64,000 bases of DNA from Isoetes taiwanensis (taxonomy: Eukaryota > Streptophyta > Lycopodiopsida > Isoetales > Isoetaceae): positions 4,777,835 through 4,841,834 of the forward strand of contig JAJEKV010000032.1 of the NCBI GenBank assembly GCA_021234155.1. Reading direction: 5' to 3'. Made by a program: the position numbers and the translations under genes. Below, one piece after another: positions 41,355-53,811 of the stretch. Numbering within the stretch: the stretch's first letter is position 1; the number at the start of each line of letters is the position of its first letter. The notes beneath the pieces were generated by a model. It did not search any database and was not told the DNA's origin. It saw nothing but the letters and a program-made list of their open reading frames with translations.

Positions 41355-43405
41355 TCTCAGCTTTCAGAAGTATCAGTTTATGTTTATCCTGAAAAGAGTG
41401 GAAGAATTGAAAAAATTTAATGCTGAAATATTGGAAATTGCGCCTCGTAAAGATTGAAAGATATTATTCAAGTTGAATGCTGAAACAGCTTAATAGTTTT
41501 TTGGAATGCATGTTGAAATTAACATCCCGATATGAATTTATCAAATATAACAAGGACCACCTATTTTCAAGCTACATGGCTTTCTTCATAATCAGGTATG
41601 TCTAAATTGAGAACAAGAATAATAAATATCCCCAAAACCCAATTATATTTGGCAATGGAATGTTGCTTTAATCTCATTCATTTTTTTATGGGTTGTAGCT
41701 GGGTGCTCAAAAGTGATGCTTTACATTTGAGGTTGAGCAAAATTAATGTTAAAAAGGTACAAGAATCGGCCAAAGGACCTTCAAGCTTTGGTGAATAGCA
41801 ATTTCATTTTTATGACATCATAATGTTAAATCCACATTATTGCTAAATCTTTGGCATTGATCTAAAATGCTTAATAACCACAAGCCTTAGCTATGGATTT
41901 GTATTCGCAAAGTATTGAGCATTTAGAGCTAAATCTTGGCCATTGTCTAAGCTTCTATAGAATAAAAAATCACAAACTAGAAAACTTTCCATGCGGACGT
42001 AGAAACACACAATTATGGATTTGTGAAGTCGTTGCCTAGACTCACAACAGCAGAGGTAAGTATCAGCCGCAAAGGAGCCAGAAATTTTGACATGATTGAA
42101 TTGACAAAGACAAACAAACACCCATACTCCTAGGTCCTGGAAAGAAAAGTCCTAAATAGTATTGGGATTGGGAAAGGACCATGACAAAGAAAAACAAACA
42201 CCTATACTCCTAGGTCCAGGAAAGAAAAGTCCTAAATAGTATTGGGATTGGGAAACTTACACGGGAGTTTTTTTGGTGATGCACCATGACAAAGAGAAAC
42301 AAATAGCTATACCCCTAGGTTTAGAAAAGAAAGAAAAATCCCTCCCCCCCGTTTTGAAGTTTTTTATTTTATATATAGAATAAAAAGTACACAGTACAAT
42401 GTTTTGAATTTCATAGAGGACTACAACATTAGAAACCTCAACATCTTCATCCTTTATGAACTGAAACTTATTGGAATGAGCAGCGAGAAAACAAAACAAT
42501 ACAAGATAGAGGTCACAAAACCTGATTCTCAGTATCCTCTGAATCAAAAGGGTCACTCTATAGAGGGCATCTTCCACTTCCATTATCTATCAAGGAGCCC
42601 ATATATCCTCGACTATATGTGGCAGATACTGTGAAACAATTACCACCAGTTCTACCTGTATATAACTTTTGAAGCGCTCTATCACCAAAAGCTGCATTAC
42701 TCTTACCATGACACTAAAAAGTGGTAGAGAAAAATGGATCAATGTTAAGAGAGCAGCTTGCCACTCTGCTCATAGAAGCTGCCACTGCTTCTTAGCCCCG
42801 CCATCTGATCTAGTCTAATCCATTCAACTTACTTGTTTTACAAGCTAAAGAAGACCAGAACTGCCTGAGTACCTAATCTTTATCTGAACCAGCACGAAAG
42901 GGTAAGAATAAAACTGGGGCACTTAAATCACTGCGAGATTGTATTTCTTTAGATAGGCTCATCCATAAATCCAAAGACTTAAATCTGTTTCAATTTGCAA
43001 CAATTCAGCTTGTATTTTTTCAATCCATCCCAGGTCGACCTAGCTGCAGAAAAATCCCATACTAGGAAAGGGCCTACCAAGCCTATCCCCAAGTGGTATC
43101 AACAGCTACAAGGAAGATATGAACTAATGTGGCAAAAAAAAAAAAAAAAAAAAAAAAAAACAATATTGGAGATCGCCTATAGGTTACATCTTAAGAAAAC
43201 TTGGAAAAACTTGTGAAGGATCAATCTCATAGCAAAGAATATCTTAGCTCGACAACCATCCCCAAGAATTGCTTCTCCATGCTTCGCTGCTGATCCGGAG
43301 GCAAGGTGAGGCAGCAATAGCCTCTCCTCCGCCATCGATCTAATCGTTGTCATTTTGCCGCATCCCAGGACCTTCCAAGCGGGAATATTTTCATATCGAA
43401 AAATC
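41355..43405. other. Intergenic with an 80-bp tandem repeat and a long A run
   Basis: Copies beginning GACAAAGA lie at 42103 and 42183 (period 80), sharing CATACTCCTAGGTCC-like and TAGTATTGGGATTGGGAAA words; a third partial copy starts near 42288. A run of about 27 A (43134-43160) may be a retroposon tail. Only short unconvincing frames occur otherwise. Confidence 0.55.
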
Positions 43406-43671
43406 CTAAAATATTAAAATTTTTGTATTAGGAAATCGAGGAGGATTTTCCTTGGTAGATACTTTCTGTTGGCGCCAAAAACTTTCTATGGAGGGAACTT
43501 TGGCCTTTTTCATTGTATCATAGCTGCAAGTGGCGCGCGGCCACTGCCATCTATTACCACTGAAAGATACTGAAAGGGGCTTCTCTAGCAACTTTTTTCT
43601 ATGCTTGGACAATTTTCTTCTTTCTAACAAGTATTGTTTCGTGTGTTTATTAAGCTGCTCCTTGAGTGCAT
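43406..43671 (-). other. Candidate terminal exon of an unknown gene
   Basis: On the minus strand, after an acceptor TCTGTGTAG, 88 codons are open to a TAG at 43406. The composition is protein-like: EQLNKHTKQYLLERRKLSK, a KKLLEK helix, then WQWPRATCSY and IESFWRQQK. I do not recognise it and cannot find the upstream exons. It could be the end of a real gene or a remnant. Confidence 0.25.
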
Positions 43672-44044
43672 CTACACAGAATATAATTGTCAGATAGACC
43701 TCTAGGAGAATACAAAAGATAAAGGATGCTAGTTGTCTTACTTTTAACATGTAAAAGTTTTTGCACTTTGCCTCTTCGCCTTCAACTCAGCGCACGTGGA
43801 GCAAACTGACAACCAATGCTTTCTGTGAATTTTCACACGCGTGAATTCTTCCTTCCACAAGACAGTGAAGTGTGAATAAGAAACTTGGCGCATGCCAGAT
43901 TACCTTTTTCTTTTCTGTATTGAATTTGGTCTTGGTTTAGAGACAGAGCTTGTGGAGAGTGATGGTACTGTGAGAGCCATGTTGCAGCTTGCTTTTCAAG
44001 TTCGAGCGGACTCCAATGTCTTTCTAGGATTTGAATTTGTAACG

Positions 44045-44356
44045 AGAAGCTGCTGTAAGAGGTCCAGACTGAGAAAACAATACCAAAATGATATGTTTTT
44101 GTAATGCCACCTAGTTTGGCATAGCTTATGGTCAACCTTCTACACTGCTTTGCTTTTTCGTTGGCACAAGCACAAAACATGAGCTAGGCAGATAGATGAT
44201 CATAAGGTTTGCGCATTAGGGAGAGCAGTCCCAGCACATATGTATCCATTTTTTATTTTACACGCAATGGCTTTCCACCCGTTTCTAAAAATATTTCCAG
44301 CACAGAAGCACTGTATGTAGGTGTTCGGAATTTGTGGACCATGCCAGAATCAAACT
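44045..44356 (+). repeat. About 300-bp direct repeat, copy A
   Basis: Shares long identical words with 48602-48935: TAGTTTGGCATAGCTTATGG, ATCATAAGGTTTGCGCATTA, GGGAGAGCAGTCCCAGCACA and TTTCTAAAAATATTTCC, in the same order and orientation. Copy B has about 25 extra bases near its start. The copies are about 4.56 kb apart. Confidence 0.85.
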
Positions 44357-45882
44357 CGAAGTCTGAGACTAAGATTTAGTAATATCCCTGTTTTGCAAAC
44401 CAGAAGTGGATAAGCTGTAGGAAGAAATTTGAAGTTTCAAATTTTTTTAAAGCCCCATTTTTAATCTGCATATTGTTGTTCATTTATTCGTGGTCTTTGA
44501 AGAATCTCAAAGGTAACTATGAGGCAAATCTGTTTGTAGACATTTGGAAAATTACAAGATTTTCTATTTTCTAAGATGTTATTATCCATCATCCTTAGTT
44601 GCTGTTTGTGCTTATTGCAACTGGGAGGCTGCATTTTCTTCTATTAGTTGCTGTTTGTGCTTACTGCAACTGGTAGGCTGCATTATTCTTCTAGCCACTT
44701 GCTATCATCATTAATATCCTGCAAATAAATGACATTTTTGCATAGCATTTGCTAAAGCTCCTGATATGTTCATTGTAGGTTCATCAAAGAAAACATATAT
44801 GTATTGCAAAACGAGTCTACCTTTTACTAAAGCATGATCACTGCAGCATTCAAGTAGTGTTGCTTTACCTCCAAGCGGATGCAGAGGTTGGAGTTCACAG
44901 ATTGGAGGCATGCCACAGATGTCAGAACATCAGTGGTCGCCCTTTTTTCCTGGGAAAGCCTTGGCTTCTTCTTTCTACATATGTTGAAATTTTTTCTGCG
45001 CACGCGATGCCTTATGGACTATGTACGCAGTCACAGCCCCACATACGTGGAATACAGCATTTTGTATGCACACTAGATTTTTTTTCCTGATTAGTTGCAA
45101 AAATACTTTAAAAATACATTTACTATCTAAGATATGTAGTTGTTACTTTGTGGATATATGGAATATATTCCTGATAAGAAATGCGTATGATGGCAGTACA
45201 ATTGTTAGCATGTGCTAGATTATAAACATTGAACATATTTGTGTCACAAGTTGTTGGTGGTGTTGGTATAGAATGTGCTTATTCTATGCAATGAACATGC
45301 CTTCGACAAAGGACCTCAAGTTATTGAACTAGATATAACCAAAATCATTTTCTACAGCCAATATCTTTGTCCCTAAGAAACAACAACATGATAGAGATAA
45401 ACCCATACATATGAGTTGTGATCATAGTAGTAGCATTTGTTATCACTTCAAATGTCCAATTATTCTTCCACTAACTTCGCAAAAGTACCATCTCGAGAAA
45501 AACGTGTCATAAACATTTGTGACGGAGCAAGTCTCCCTTATCAAACATCTAAGATCAACAACTGAATGATAATGAGGTACTCTAATTCTTAATACACACA
45601 TAAGCACTCACTAAAAGAAACAAGGTGCTGCGCACAGTGGGTTGCCTTCCAGTTTCATGTGAGTAAAGTGGCTTAAACTAATCGTATGGAATGAGAGCCC
45701 CCACTTAATCTGTCGACTCAATGTTTAAATTAAAGGAGACTCAGTATGTTCTTAGAGGTTCGTCCATAAGTGCCTTTCGATCAAATTGTGTATTTGATTG
45801 AGCAGTTTGTTGGTTTGAACAGTAAGCATGCTCGATTACTGTAGGTGAAGTAGATTTTTTTGAACATACCTACAATGTGCAG
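44357..45882. other. Intergenic, no firm gene
   Basis: A short direct duplication around TAGTTGCTGTTTGTGCTTA (about 44598 and 44644) is visible. A minus-strand frame at 44911-44711 with FFDEPT could be a decayed ATPase-like piece, but the match is too short to call. The rest is AT-rich. Confidence 0.4.
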
Positions 45883-45930
45883 GGATGTGAAGATAAGTCT
45901 CCACGGATTTTTGGCCATGAAGCTGGAGGA
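45883..45930 (+). pseudogene. Tiny alcohol-dehydrogenase exon fragment
   Basis: After an acceptor-like TGTGCAG the frame reads C-E-D-K-SPRIFGHEAGG and then stops. The string PRIFGHEAGG is the zinc-ligand (His-Glu) motif of plant class P/III alcohol dehydrogenases. Only about 16 codons survive, so this is a scrap; a chance match is unlikely but possible. Confidence 0.4.
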
Positions 45931-46224
45931 TGAGACGTACCCTATCGTCAAAATTACATGGGGTATACTGTTGACCTTGCAACTGCAGTCAATCTTCTAA
46001 TCTTCTGTAAATAAACAATACACGGAAGAATGCTTCTACATTTCCAGTCCTAATAGAAAAACACAAGACCTTTATAAGACTTAGAGTGCACGCATATTTC
46101 TATATGGTGCATATATGTCAAATTCGGGGAACACGCGTACGCCTTTTGTTACGTAAGCTTTATACAAGAGGGAAAGTGGGAGGCTTTGATATCCTCAATA
46201 ATAATAAATTTAATTTATATGAAC

Positions 46225-48111
46225 CTAAATTTCAAGCAAGCTCTTTGCCGTTGGAAAGCCATGATCTGATGGCAACGGCACATTCCCTGGTCGCAAATAG
46301 CGGTCTGACATTTAATCTCAGATCGCCATTTCAAAAAGATTTAAAACTTTTTCCTTCCACGCCCAAAAGCATGCACGAAATTGAACATCAATATTACCAA
46401 ACTGTTTAGCGACTATTGCTTCACCAACACATCTCAGTAGCAAAAGTAATTTCGATGGAGAATCCACGCCCCGACAATGCAATCTCCGAATAGCCGGATG
46501 ACTCCCTCTTGATTACTCGTGATATTAAGTTTTGTTATGCAAACCAAATAGTCGTTTGCCTCATGTTCACGACAACGCACCACGCTTTTGGTGTCAAAGT
46601 AACCAGACAAGTAAACACGCTAAGTCACCATATTTGGTATTGCCAAATATAAGTCTTTGTGCTTCTCTACTTCCACTTGAATAGATGTAGACCTGTATTT
46701 TTGCAAATGTAAAACATACATACATAAACCCTATGGTTGTTTCTTCTCTGTGTATACCTATGCACTTAATCTATTGCCAAGAGCATGGAAAATATCCAGA
46801 ACACTTCCATATCATGGTTGATATTTTAGAGTAAAAATACACTAGAGATCGTAGCATAGACATGTTATTATTCGGAATGAAACAATGTATAAGGTAACCT
46901 TTGTTCCCGCTGCAGTCCAACGTGAAAGTGCCTGAGGTACATCCTCAAAGACTTGCCCTTGCAGCTCACCTTTTGCATAGCCCGATCTCCATATGTGTCC
47001 CTGCGATCCAATTGCAATTGCCTTAGCACTATATTATTCTCAACGGCATGTAAGACAACATAATTTAGTTAGCAATCTCATGTAAACCTTCATAGATTAC
47101 GTAAATGTTAAGAAAAATCTTGCACCTGGTGTTGCTTTAAGGCAGTAACTTTGCGATCAGCCTTGATCATGGCCACAATATTTGCCTCCAGTGCCATTAT
47201 AATTGCCTCCTTTGATGACTCGTTGTCTCTTGGAACTGGCTTTGCTTCAACAACCCCATTCTATTGTGCCCTACTGATGGCGAAGAAAATCTTAGATGGC
47301 ACAAATCACCATCAGCAAAATGCAATAAGTTCCTCTATAATTCATATCATACACTTAGGGCCGGCTTTGGCATCATCTTACATTCATTCTAGCAACAAAG
47401 TTCTGTCTGAAGGACTAAGCCTGAGTCCCCATTTTCTTATGGTACCACCTTAAGCATCTCCATATATAGAGTCTACTTCTAGGGCCTAATACCAGGTCCA
47501 TTCTCCCACAGATGACCTATATTGCTTCCCCCATAGAATATCCCCGTTGTAGTTCAACTCTTATGTGTCCATTGCTTGCCTATAACACGATTATGTTCTC
47601 TTGCAAAACTATAAATGTTCGGCCTTTACCATCCAGCTCCTTGGACAGTATTATCACCAGCAGAGATTGACGAGGTCGTCCATTCCAACATAGATCTTAT
47701 GGACGAGTTTTAACTGCATTATCAACTTTATGAAGGACAAGAACATTAATCATATCTGAATCTCCCTTTTGACCACGTCACTCAACCTTAGTAGCCGATG
47801 CCTCTCACGCTCAAGCCAGTCACTATTGTCAAGAATGAAGACTCATAAGACATGATTAAACTAAAGCTCAGCCTCAGAATATATCACCACTAAATATAAG
47901 AAAATAGAAAATGTCCTGCATAACTGTTCTCGCAGAACCCTTATGTCATTCTGTGTCTCCTCCGTGTCATAAGTCGAGGTAAGATGGCTTCGTGCATGAT
48001 CATGTGCATAAGGGAACAAAACATCAGTCACAAAAGATATGGGGGTTGTGGTGCCTTCTATGTCGAGTACAATCACGGGCTGCCATAAACATATTTCATC
48101 AAAAGCTGCCA
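46225..48111 (-). pseudogene. Enolase-phosphatase E1 (methionine salvage), decayed split gene
   Basis: Exons can be followed on the minus strand: 48111-47925 ([20 protein letters not shown], the HAD nucleophile motif), 47260-47126 (a block ending MIKADRKVTALKQHQ), 47000-46899 ([20 protein letters not shown]), about 46692-46593 ([17 protein letters not shown] then a one-base shift before YLSGYFDT), about 46520-46410 (YSEIALS ... EITFAT, then another shift) and 46304-46225 (RPGNVPLPSDHGF to a TAG). This is the order of the E1 domain, which in plants is fused to methylthioribulose-1-phosphate dehydratase. The dehydratase half is not seen. About seven residues are missing between exons 1 and 2. 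The frameshifts make it a pseudogene unless they are sequencing errors. Confidence 0.75.
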
Positions 48112-48256
48112 TGGAAAGTAAGTTTTGCATTTGTAGACTGCCCAACTCACAGGATAGGCATTATCATCTCTAGTTGAAGTGCTTGTATCTGTAGTTATAA
48201 TCCCATTTGCCTTCATGGCAAAGGCACTTGGATTAACGCCATTCTTATAGTTTTAC

Positions 48257-48438
48257 CAAAAAGGATTTCTTACAAGAATGCATTCAAGGTCATCAGGTTC
48301 CAGCTCTTGCCTTCCGGAGTTGATATCCACAACCAGTTCAGACCCATCCTGCCAAATCTGCACAAACATTGCTTGTCCATCTCCGAGTCTAAGGGGACGC
48401 TCTAACACGCCGGATTGTCTTCCTGAAGCCTGCGCCAT
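48257..48438 (-). other. Candidate first exon upstream of the E1 remnant
   Basis: An ATG at 48438 opens 60 codons (MAQASGRQSGVLERPLRLGD ... ELEPDDLECILVRNPF) ending at a good donor (TTTTTG then GTAAAA). It lies directly upstream of the E1 remnant on the same strand and might have been its 5' exon or an exon of another gene. I do not recognise the sequence. Confidence 0.3.
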
Positions 48439-48601
48439 AGCCACGCCTGCGAAGGAATGGGGCTGGATGACCGAGAGTTTACAGGCAGCAGCCAGTTTGG
48501 AGCAGTCACCAGCATATGCTAGGCATATGCCGGCATATACCTGGATATGCCCACATACCCACATAAACGAGGGTTTGCCCCCCTAGGGGCAACCCAAAAA
48601 G

Positions 48602-48935
48602 AAAAACTAGCTGTTGTAAGAGGCTAGACTGGGAAAACAACACCAAGATGATGAGCTTGATGTCATTCATTTATTTGAAAGATGTTTTTGTAATGCCTCC
48701 TAGTTTGGCATAGCTTATGGTCAACCTTCTGCATTGCATTGCTTTTTCGTTTGCATAAGCATAAAATATGAGCTAGGTAGATACATGATCATAAGGTTTG
48801 CGCATTAGGGAGAGCAGTCCCAGCACATATGCATCCATTTCTTATTTTAAACGCAGTGGCTTTCCACCCATTTCTAAAAATATTTCCACCACAGAAGCAC
48901 CGTATTTGTGGACCATCCTAGAATCAAATTCAGTT
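48602..48935 (+). repeat. About 300-bp direct repeat, copy B
   Basis: Partner of 44045-44356. The two copies bracket the E1 pseudogene. Neither begins with TG nor ends with CA, and the first and last 10 bases differ, so they are probably not long terminal repeats. Confidence 0.85.
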
Positions 48936-50076
48936 TACATATGTTCTGTGTTTTAGAAATAGCCGATCAAATTGAAAGGATCAGCATTCTGAAGAGTTAA
49001 ATTAATTGTCGATGGTTTAAACTGTAAATATAGTAAGAAAAAACATTGGTCGAAAGGAATATGATATTCTTCAGATTCTACGTTGCGGTGGCTACAGCCA
49101 CCGCGATAAAGTACTTGTATGCATAGTGGAAATGCTTGTGAGATGTGATATTGGATACTTGAATCATGATGATAAATATGATTTAAACTCTAATATGTGG
49201 GCCATGTGATAAGATATTGATTGATGTATGAGTGCATATGCTTCATGGCCGGAGTCCATTTCCAGTGGCTTGGACTCGCGGTTGTTTTTGTTCTTGACAT
49301 CGGGCGTTGTCACCTTGGCGAGGGTGCTTCGTCGCATTACATGGCTTAGAAGAGGTTCCTTAGTGTTGACGCAGGCTAGGAGGGTGTGTAGACATGAGGC
49401 TTACCCCGCCCGTATTTGCTGCAGGGCCTGATCAGCCTGGATGGCCGTAGGAACTGGAGTTGCACTGCATACTTATGGATACTTTATGGATATTTCATGT
49501 TTTCTCATGGTTTTAGGGTTATCTCATGATTATTATGGCATGCACATTTGAAACTTAGCTTTATTGCTTGATGATGTTCGAGTATTTCTCATAATGTGGT
49601 TTCATATTATCATTGTCATATTATGTGCTAATATTGCATTGGTGGATAGCATAGAGGGATTCGCATGTGAGGTATCTAAGCCTAAGAGTGATTTTGGTGA
49701 TTGTTATACCACATATATGTCTTGTTGATTAAGCCAGCATTATATAAATGCCTCAAACCCCCACCTAGTCTACTAACCTTAGATGTGTTTGTGGTGTAAG
49801 CAAATAGACAGGAGACTTGAAGAATCATTGTACAGCTGAGAGCCAAACGAAGTTGAAGTCATAAGCTCCGTGTGTGGTGCTAGCAAGGCCTCATAGTTAC
49901 TTTATTGAGCTCGACAAAGTGGAATCTTGAGTGGGAAGTGTTTCATTGGACGTATAGCATGAAATTAGACTCTTGAGAGAGTTATGATCGTAGGTGTTTA
50001 TGATTCAATAGAGATTAAAGATTCAATTCTCTACCTTGAGTTTTGTATTAAGAATGCTTTTGCATTGCATATCTCA
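48936..50076. other. Intergenic, no gene seen
   Basis: Contains a perfect dyad GCGGTGGCT-AC-AGCCACCGC at 49085-49104. A GC-richer patch at 49230-49440 has a 67-codon frame without recognisable content. No gene called. Confidence 0.45.
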
Positions 50077-50250
50077 AATCATGCATACCAACTTGTCCGT
50101 GTCATGCAAGTCTTAACGGGATCTCGGGCTACCCGGAGGGTTAACCGGCAGGCCCATTACATAAATCATGCATACCAACTTGTCCGTGTCATGCAAGTCT
50201 TAACGGGATCTCGGGTTACCCGGAGAGTTAACCCGGCAGGCCCGTTACAT
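50077..50250. repeat. 87-bp tandem duplication
   Basis: Two direct copies start with AATCATGCATACCAACTTG at 50077 and 50164 and run through TCTTAACGGGATCTCGGG and GGCAGGCCC. Only a handful of differences, so the duplication is recent. Confidence 0.85.
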
Positions 50251-51048
50251 ACAGGCACTAACATCAGCTAGTGGAGTCTTAGCCTAAGCAACCTTATTCA
50301 ATTTGTTGGCATATCATTGGCATGCGTTAATTCTAGATAACCTCTTATTTTTAAACAAAAACCGTCAGTAGCTCAGCCACTTGGAAATAGTAGGACTAAA
50401 TGCTTCCAATCTGGCAGTAAATAAATCTACCTGCTACTTCATTGCCACCCGCAGGGATTTCTGAGAGGCATTCACTGCAAATGCACTTAAGCTATTGGAG
50501 TGCACATGCGCTACTCTTTCTTCCGGACGCTGAGAAAGGGAAGGAGTAAGAAATTGTTTTGGAAGTTTTAGGCAGCCGATACTCTTTATCACCAGAATAC
50601 CGTGAAATAATAGGGGGCAAAATGAGAGAAGTTTAAAGGTTCAAAAAATTCGGAATGGAAAAGTCAAAAGTTAGATTAACAAAAAGGATAAAAATACCCA
50701 CGTCTAACTTTCTATCATCTGATATTAGAGAAACAAATTTACATAGTCCTTTTAGCATTCTTTCAACCAGTTTGTGGACAAGATGCTGTTCTTTCCAGTT
50801 TGAAAAGGACTACCCTAGAGGACCAATAGCGAAAGCAGAGATGGAAAACCAAGCTATTAGAGATGAAACTAACCGAATGCCTCCTTTAATATGCTAACTT
50901 CATACTATTAGAGCTCCAGTCAACATTACAATGAGAACTGCAATTCATTTCATACCACAGAAAAACACCTTTGAATAAAGGCGTGAATGCCCATCCCATT
51001 ACTTCTCACTAGGCTATCTCCAGTCATATTGAATAATCTATAATCCTG
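50251..51048. other. Intergenic, downstream of PEX11
   Basis: No gene. On the minus strand this is the 3' flank of PEX11. A plus-strand 80-codon frame at 50655-50897 has no recognisable content. Confidence 0.45.
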
Positions 51049-52713
51049 TCATGTGGGTTTAACCTTCGATGGTGCCGGAGGGAGCAACTGCATAAAAAAG
51101 GTATTGATAAACAGCAAGAAGGAAATCATTCAATGCAAAGTTGCAAAGAAGCACCTACCTGGTAGCAAGATATCAGGGAGGTTACAAAACCACAAGCTCC
51201 AGTCACACGAGGTGTGACAGTCTTTGGATACAGCTGGAGTAGACCAGCTGCCACTACAATGTCCAAAGCAGACTTTATAAGGGTGAGGCTTCTCTCCCGG
51301 GACAGTTTAACATTTTCCCTCCGCTGATCTTTCTGCAACCAGTTAACAAACGCAAATGAACAAAAGCCTAGCAAACGCAAATGAACAAAAGCCTAGCTAG
51401 TAGCTAAAGTCAGGATCCACATTAAGAGACAAGAAATGGCGTGGACCAAATAATGGCAATTACAAGCCTAGCAAGTGGACCAAAGCCAATAGAAGTAAAA
51501 TCATATGACTCAATTTAACATGCACTGACCTATTTGCATAGTTGGCCAGCTGAAAAGACCTTAAAAAGCATTGCAGCTAAATGGAATTTCAGATAAGACA
51601 TATATTACCAGCTTTGCCACATCAGGGTTTCCTATTTGTTTAAGTCGGTGCAATTCTCTCTCGACCTTCTTTCTTGCAGCTGCCAATCGTGAGATCTCCG
51701 AGACCTGAGCAGAAAGTGCAGCTATTAATTAATTCTGAAGTAACAACCAAATGTATTTTAAAATGGTCAAAACCTTTCCAATTACTAGGCACATAACCAT
51801 GCCAGACTAACATGAAAGATCATACCCAGAAATCAAACTTCTGTTATGACACTCTTGATATATTTCACATTTCTGTACTTAGATCTTGACCAATAACCAG
51901 ACATGCTAGTACGTTATTGTAAAAACAATAAAGCCCTTACATTAACTAATTTAATAACAAGGATTGAGCAATTTTTACAAATGTAAGAAGTTCCAAATCC
52001 TAAATCCTAAAAATAGCTAGAGAGCTGAACTGACCTCCACTATACCAGTACAAAACGTGCCAGCCATCCAGCAGAATAATGAAATCCTTGAGAAAAGATC
52101 TGTACGCTCCTTGTTCTAGAGAAGGCATATATAAGTAACAGCAAATGGCAGCTGCCATAGTAGAAAATCAATTTCAGTGACCAACCTCATAAATGCCAGT
52201 CCGACCAAGCCAGACAAACTGGTCCAAGAACAAGAAAGTACCAACAAGAGCGTTCTTCGCCTGCAAGAGCATTAAACAAGAAGCACATACTCAACCAAAT
52301 TTTCTGTGGCCACTTCTAAATTCAATATTAATATACCTTTCCAATGAGTACAAGTGGCAATGGTGTTGCTTTTGGAGCAGGTGCAAGCAAACCTTGCACT
52401 TCATTCAAATACTGCATTTAAAAGAACGCATATTTATGAACATGAATATGCATACGCATATACTAGAAGGGAAGATAAAAACTACATAGTTATACAGGGA
52501 AACGTACACTTCATGACACACCTTTAATAGCCTGAAGACTTTTCGAGCCAGACTTGTAGATTTATCCACTTGGGAAGCAGGTCCAGGTTGCCCATCACTA
52601 AGAAATTTAGATCCGTACTGGATGGCTCTGCAGATTTTATCCCTTGCTTCAGCTTTGTTCAAATATAGAGTCAATAGAGCCAGTTCCGCCCGAGCAACAT
52701 CCAAAGATCCCAT
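51049..52713 (-). CDS. PEX11: Peroxisomal membrane protein PEX11 (plant C/D/E type), 7 exons, 243 aa
   Basis: Exons on the minus strand: 52713-52522, 52411-52337, 52260-52186, 52115-52035, 51704-51609, 51332-51159 and 51087-51049. Every intron is GT-AG and each exon is a whole number of codons (732 nt). The N terminus has KAEARDKICRAIQYGSKFL, the amphipathic helix region that binds and elongates the peroxisome membrane. It is followed by DKSTSLARKVFRL, LFLDQFVWLGRTGIY, SRISLFCWM, and the membrane-spanning DIVVAAGLLQL and TPRVTGACGFVTSLI. The length matches plant PEX11C/D/E (about 235 aa). It drives peroxisome elongation and division. No sign of damage; the start at 52713 is fixed by the conserved N terminus. 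Confidence 0.95.
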
Positions 52714-53579
52714 TTTTCTTCAAACCCTTTATAGCACCAAGAGCATGGTTAATTAACTGTGCCAGGACAAATCATCTCCAACGAAGGTGCTTAAGAAATA
52801 AACATTGCCTTAGATATCAATAATTGTGACTTAGCATGAAGAATTTTCAAGCAACAGCAGCAGCAGAATCACGAAGGGCTGCAAGCTCGACAACCACAAA
52901 CCAGATACAAATAGTAGGTTGTGATGACAATTATTCCATCATTGAAGAAATGAAACAAATGCCATGGCAATGGGAGCAAACCGAAAGAAAACTAGAGAAT
53001 TAAGAAAACAAAACTCATCCCGTTAAGTTCAAATCACAGGAAAGAATTATACACCAGATAGAAACGGAGGTACAAAAGCGCGCAGCTTGGGCGGCACCGG
53101 AAGCAAGCTCCGCCTCTTCAGCACTGCGACCACATTTTTTCCCCCTTGATAGAAACTAGAGTTCCATGTGGCAGTTTATGCCGACGTGTAGGACACGTGT
53201 ACTGCACACGTGGACATTTGACAGAGAATTATACCTTTCGAGTGCCTGACAATTTCCAAATTATAGAGCAGAGCCATTGTGAAGGTTATTTTTAGGAAGA
53301 GTGCCACATTATTGTTCTCATTCTACACGCCATGTTAAACATCTAGACTATTGGTAGTTGTCCTCATGAAAGCTGCATATCCCTTGGAAAACTTCTTAGC
53401 CATCCTCAAACTCATTGGGTCTATTGAATTTTAAACATTTATCAGTCAATGCCTTATTCATTTCATTGCACAATTAAGTATGTTCACTTTTTCACAAACT
53501 AGAGACCAACTAGTCTACGAGATGTACACGATTGGTCTCTGTGTGTTCCTTTCTATATGCTTATTATGTTAACTTAACA
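52714..53579. other. Intergenic, upstream region of PEX11
   Basis: Should hold the PEX11 promoter and leader. A (CAG)n-like stretch AACAGCAGCAGCAG lies near 52853. No further gene or RNA seen. Confidence 0.5.
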
Positions 53580-53735
53580 GGGGTTAAATAGGTTTTTATC
53601 GTCCACGAAGACCAATAGGCCTATGGGAAGACCAATAAGCCTATTGGACATAAACAAAGAGCACAACAGATATATTACTGTCCAGGATTAAAAAACCCCT
53701 GCCCCAAAGGGTTTTCAAGGCTAAAACCTACGCAG
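53580..53735 (+). repeat. Dispersed hairpin repeat R1, copy 2
   Basis: Block order as in copy 1: ATCGTCCACGAAGACCAATA, GGCCTATGGGAAGACC (with a short local duplication), AAAGAGCACAACAG, TATTACTGTCCAGGATT, then AAAAAACCCCTGCCCC and AAAGGGTTTTCAAGG. Same orientation as copy 1. Confidence 0.65.
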
Positions 53736-53811
53736 TACTAACCATGTTGAGAAATTGTTAATTATTATGGATAATAAAAATGTAGAAAATAACATCATAA
53801 CTTACAATTGC

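Noticed and set aside
44711-44911. Minus-strand frame with FFDEPT resembling an ABC-ATPase Walker B region
   Set aside because: No Walker A or signature motif at the right distance; the match is too short.
44045-48935. The two 300-bp direct repeats as long terminal repeats of a retrotransposon
   Set aside because: No TG...CA ends, no primer-binding site or polypurine tract, and the interior is E1 gene sequence, not gag-pol.
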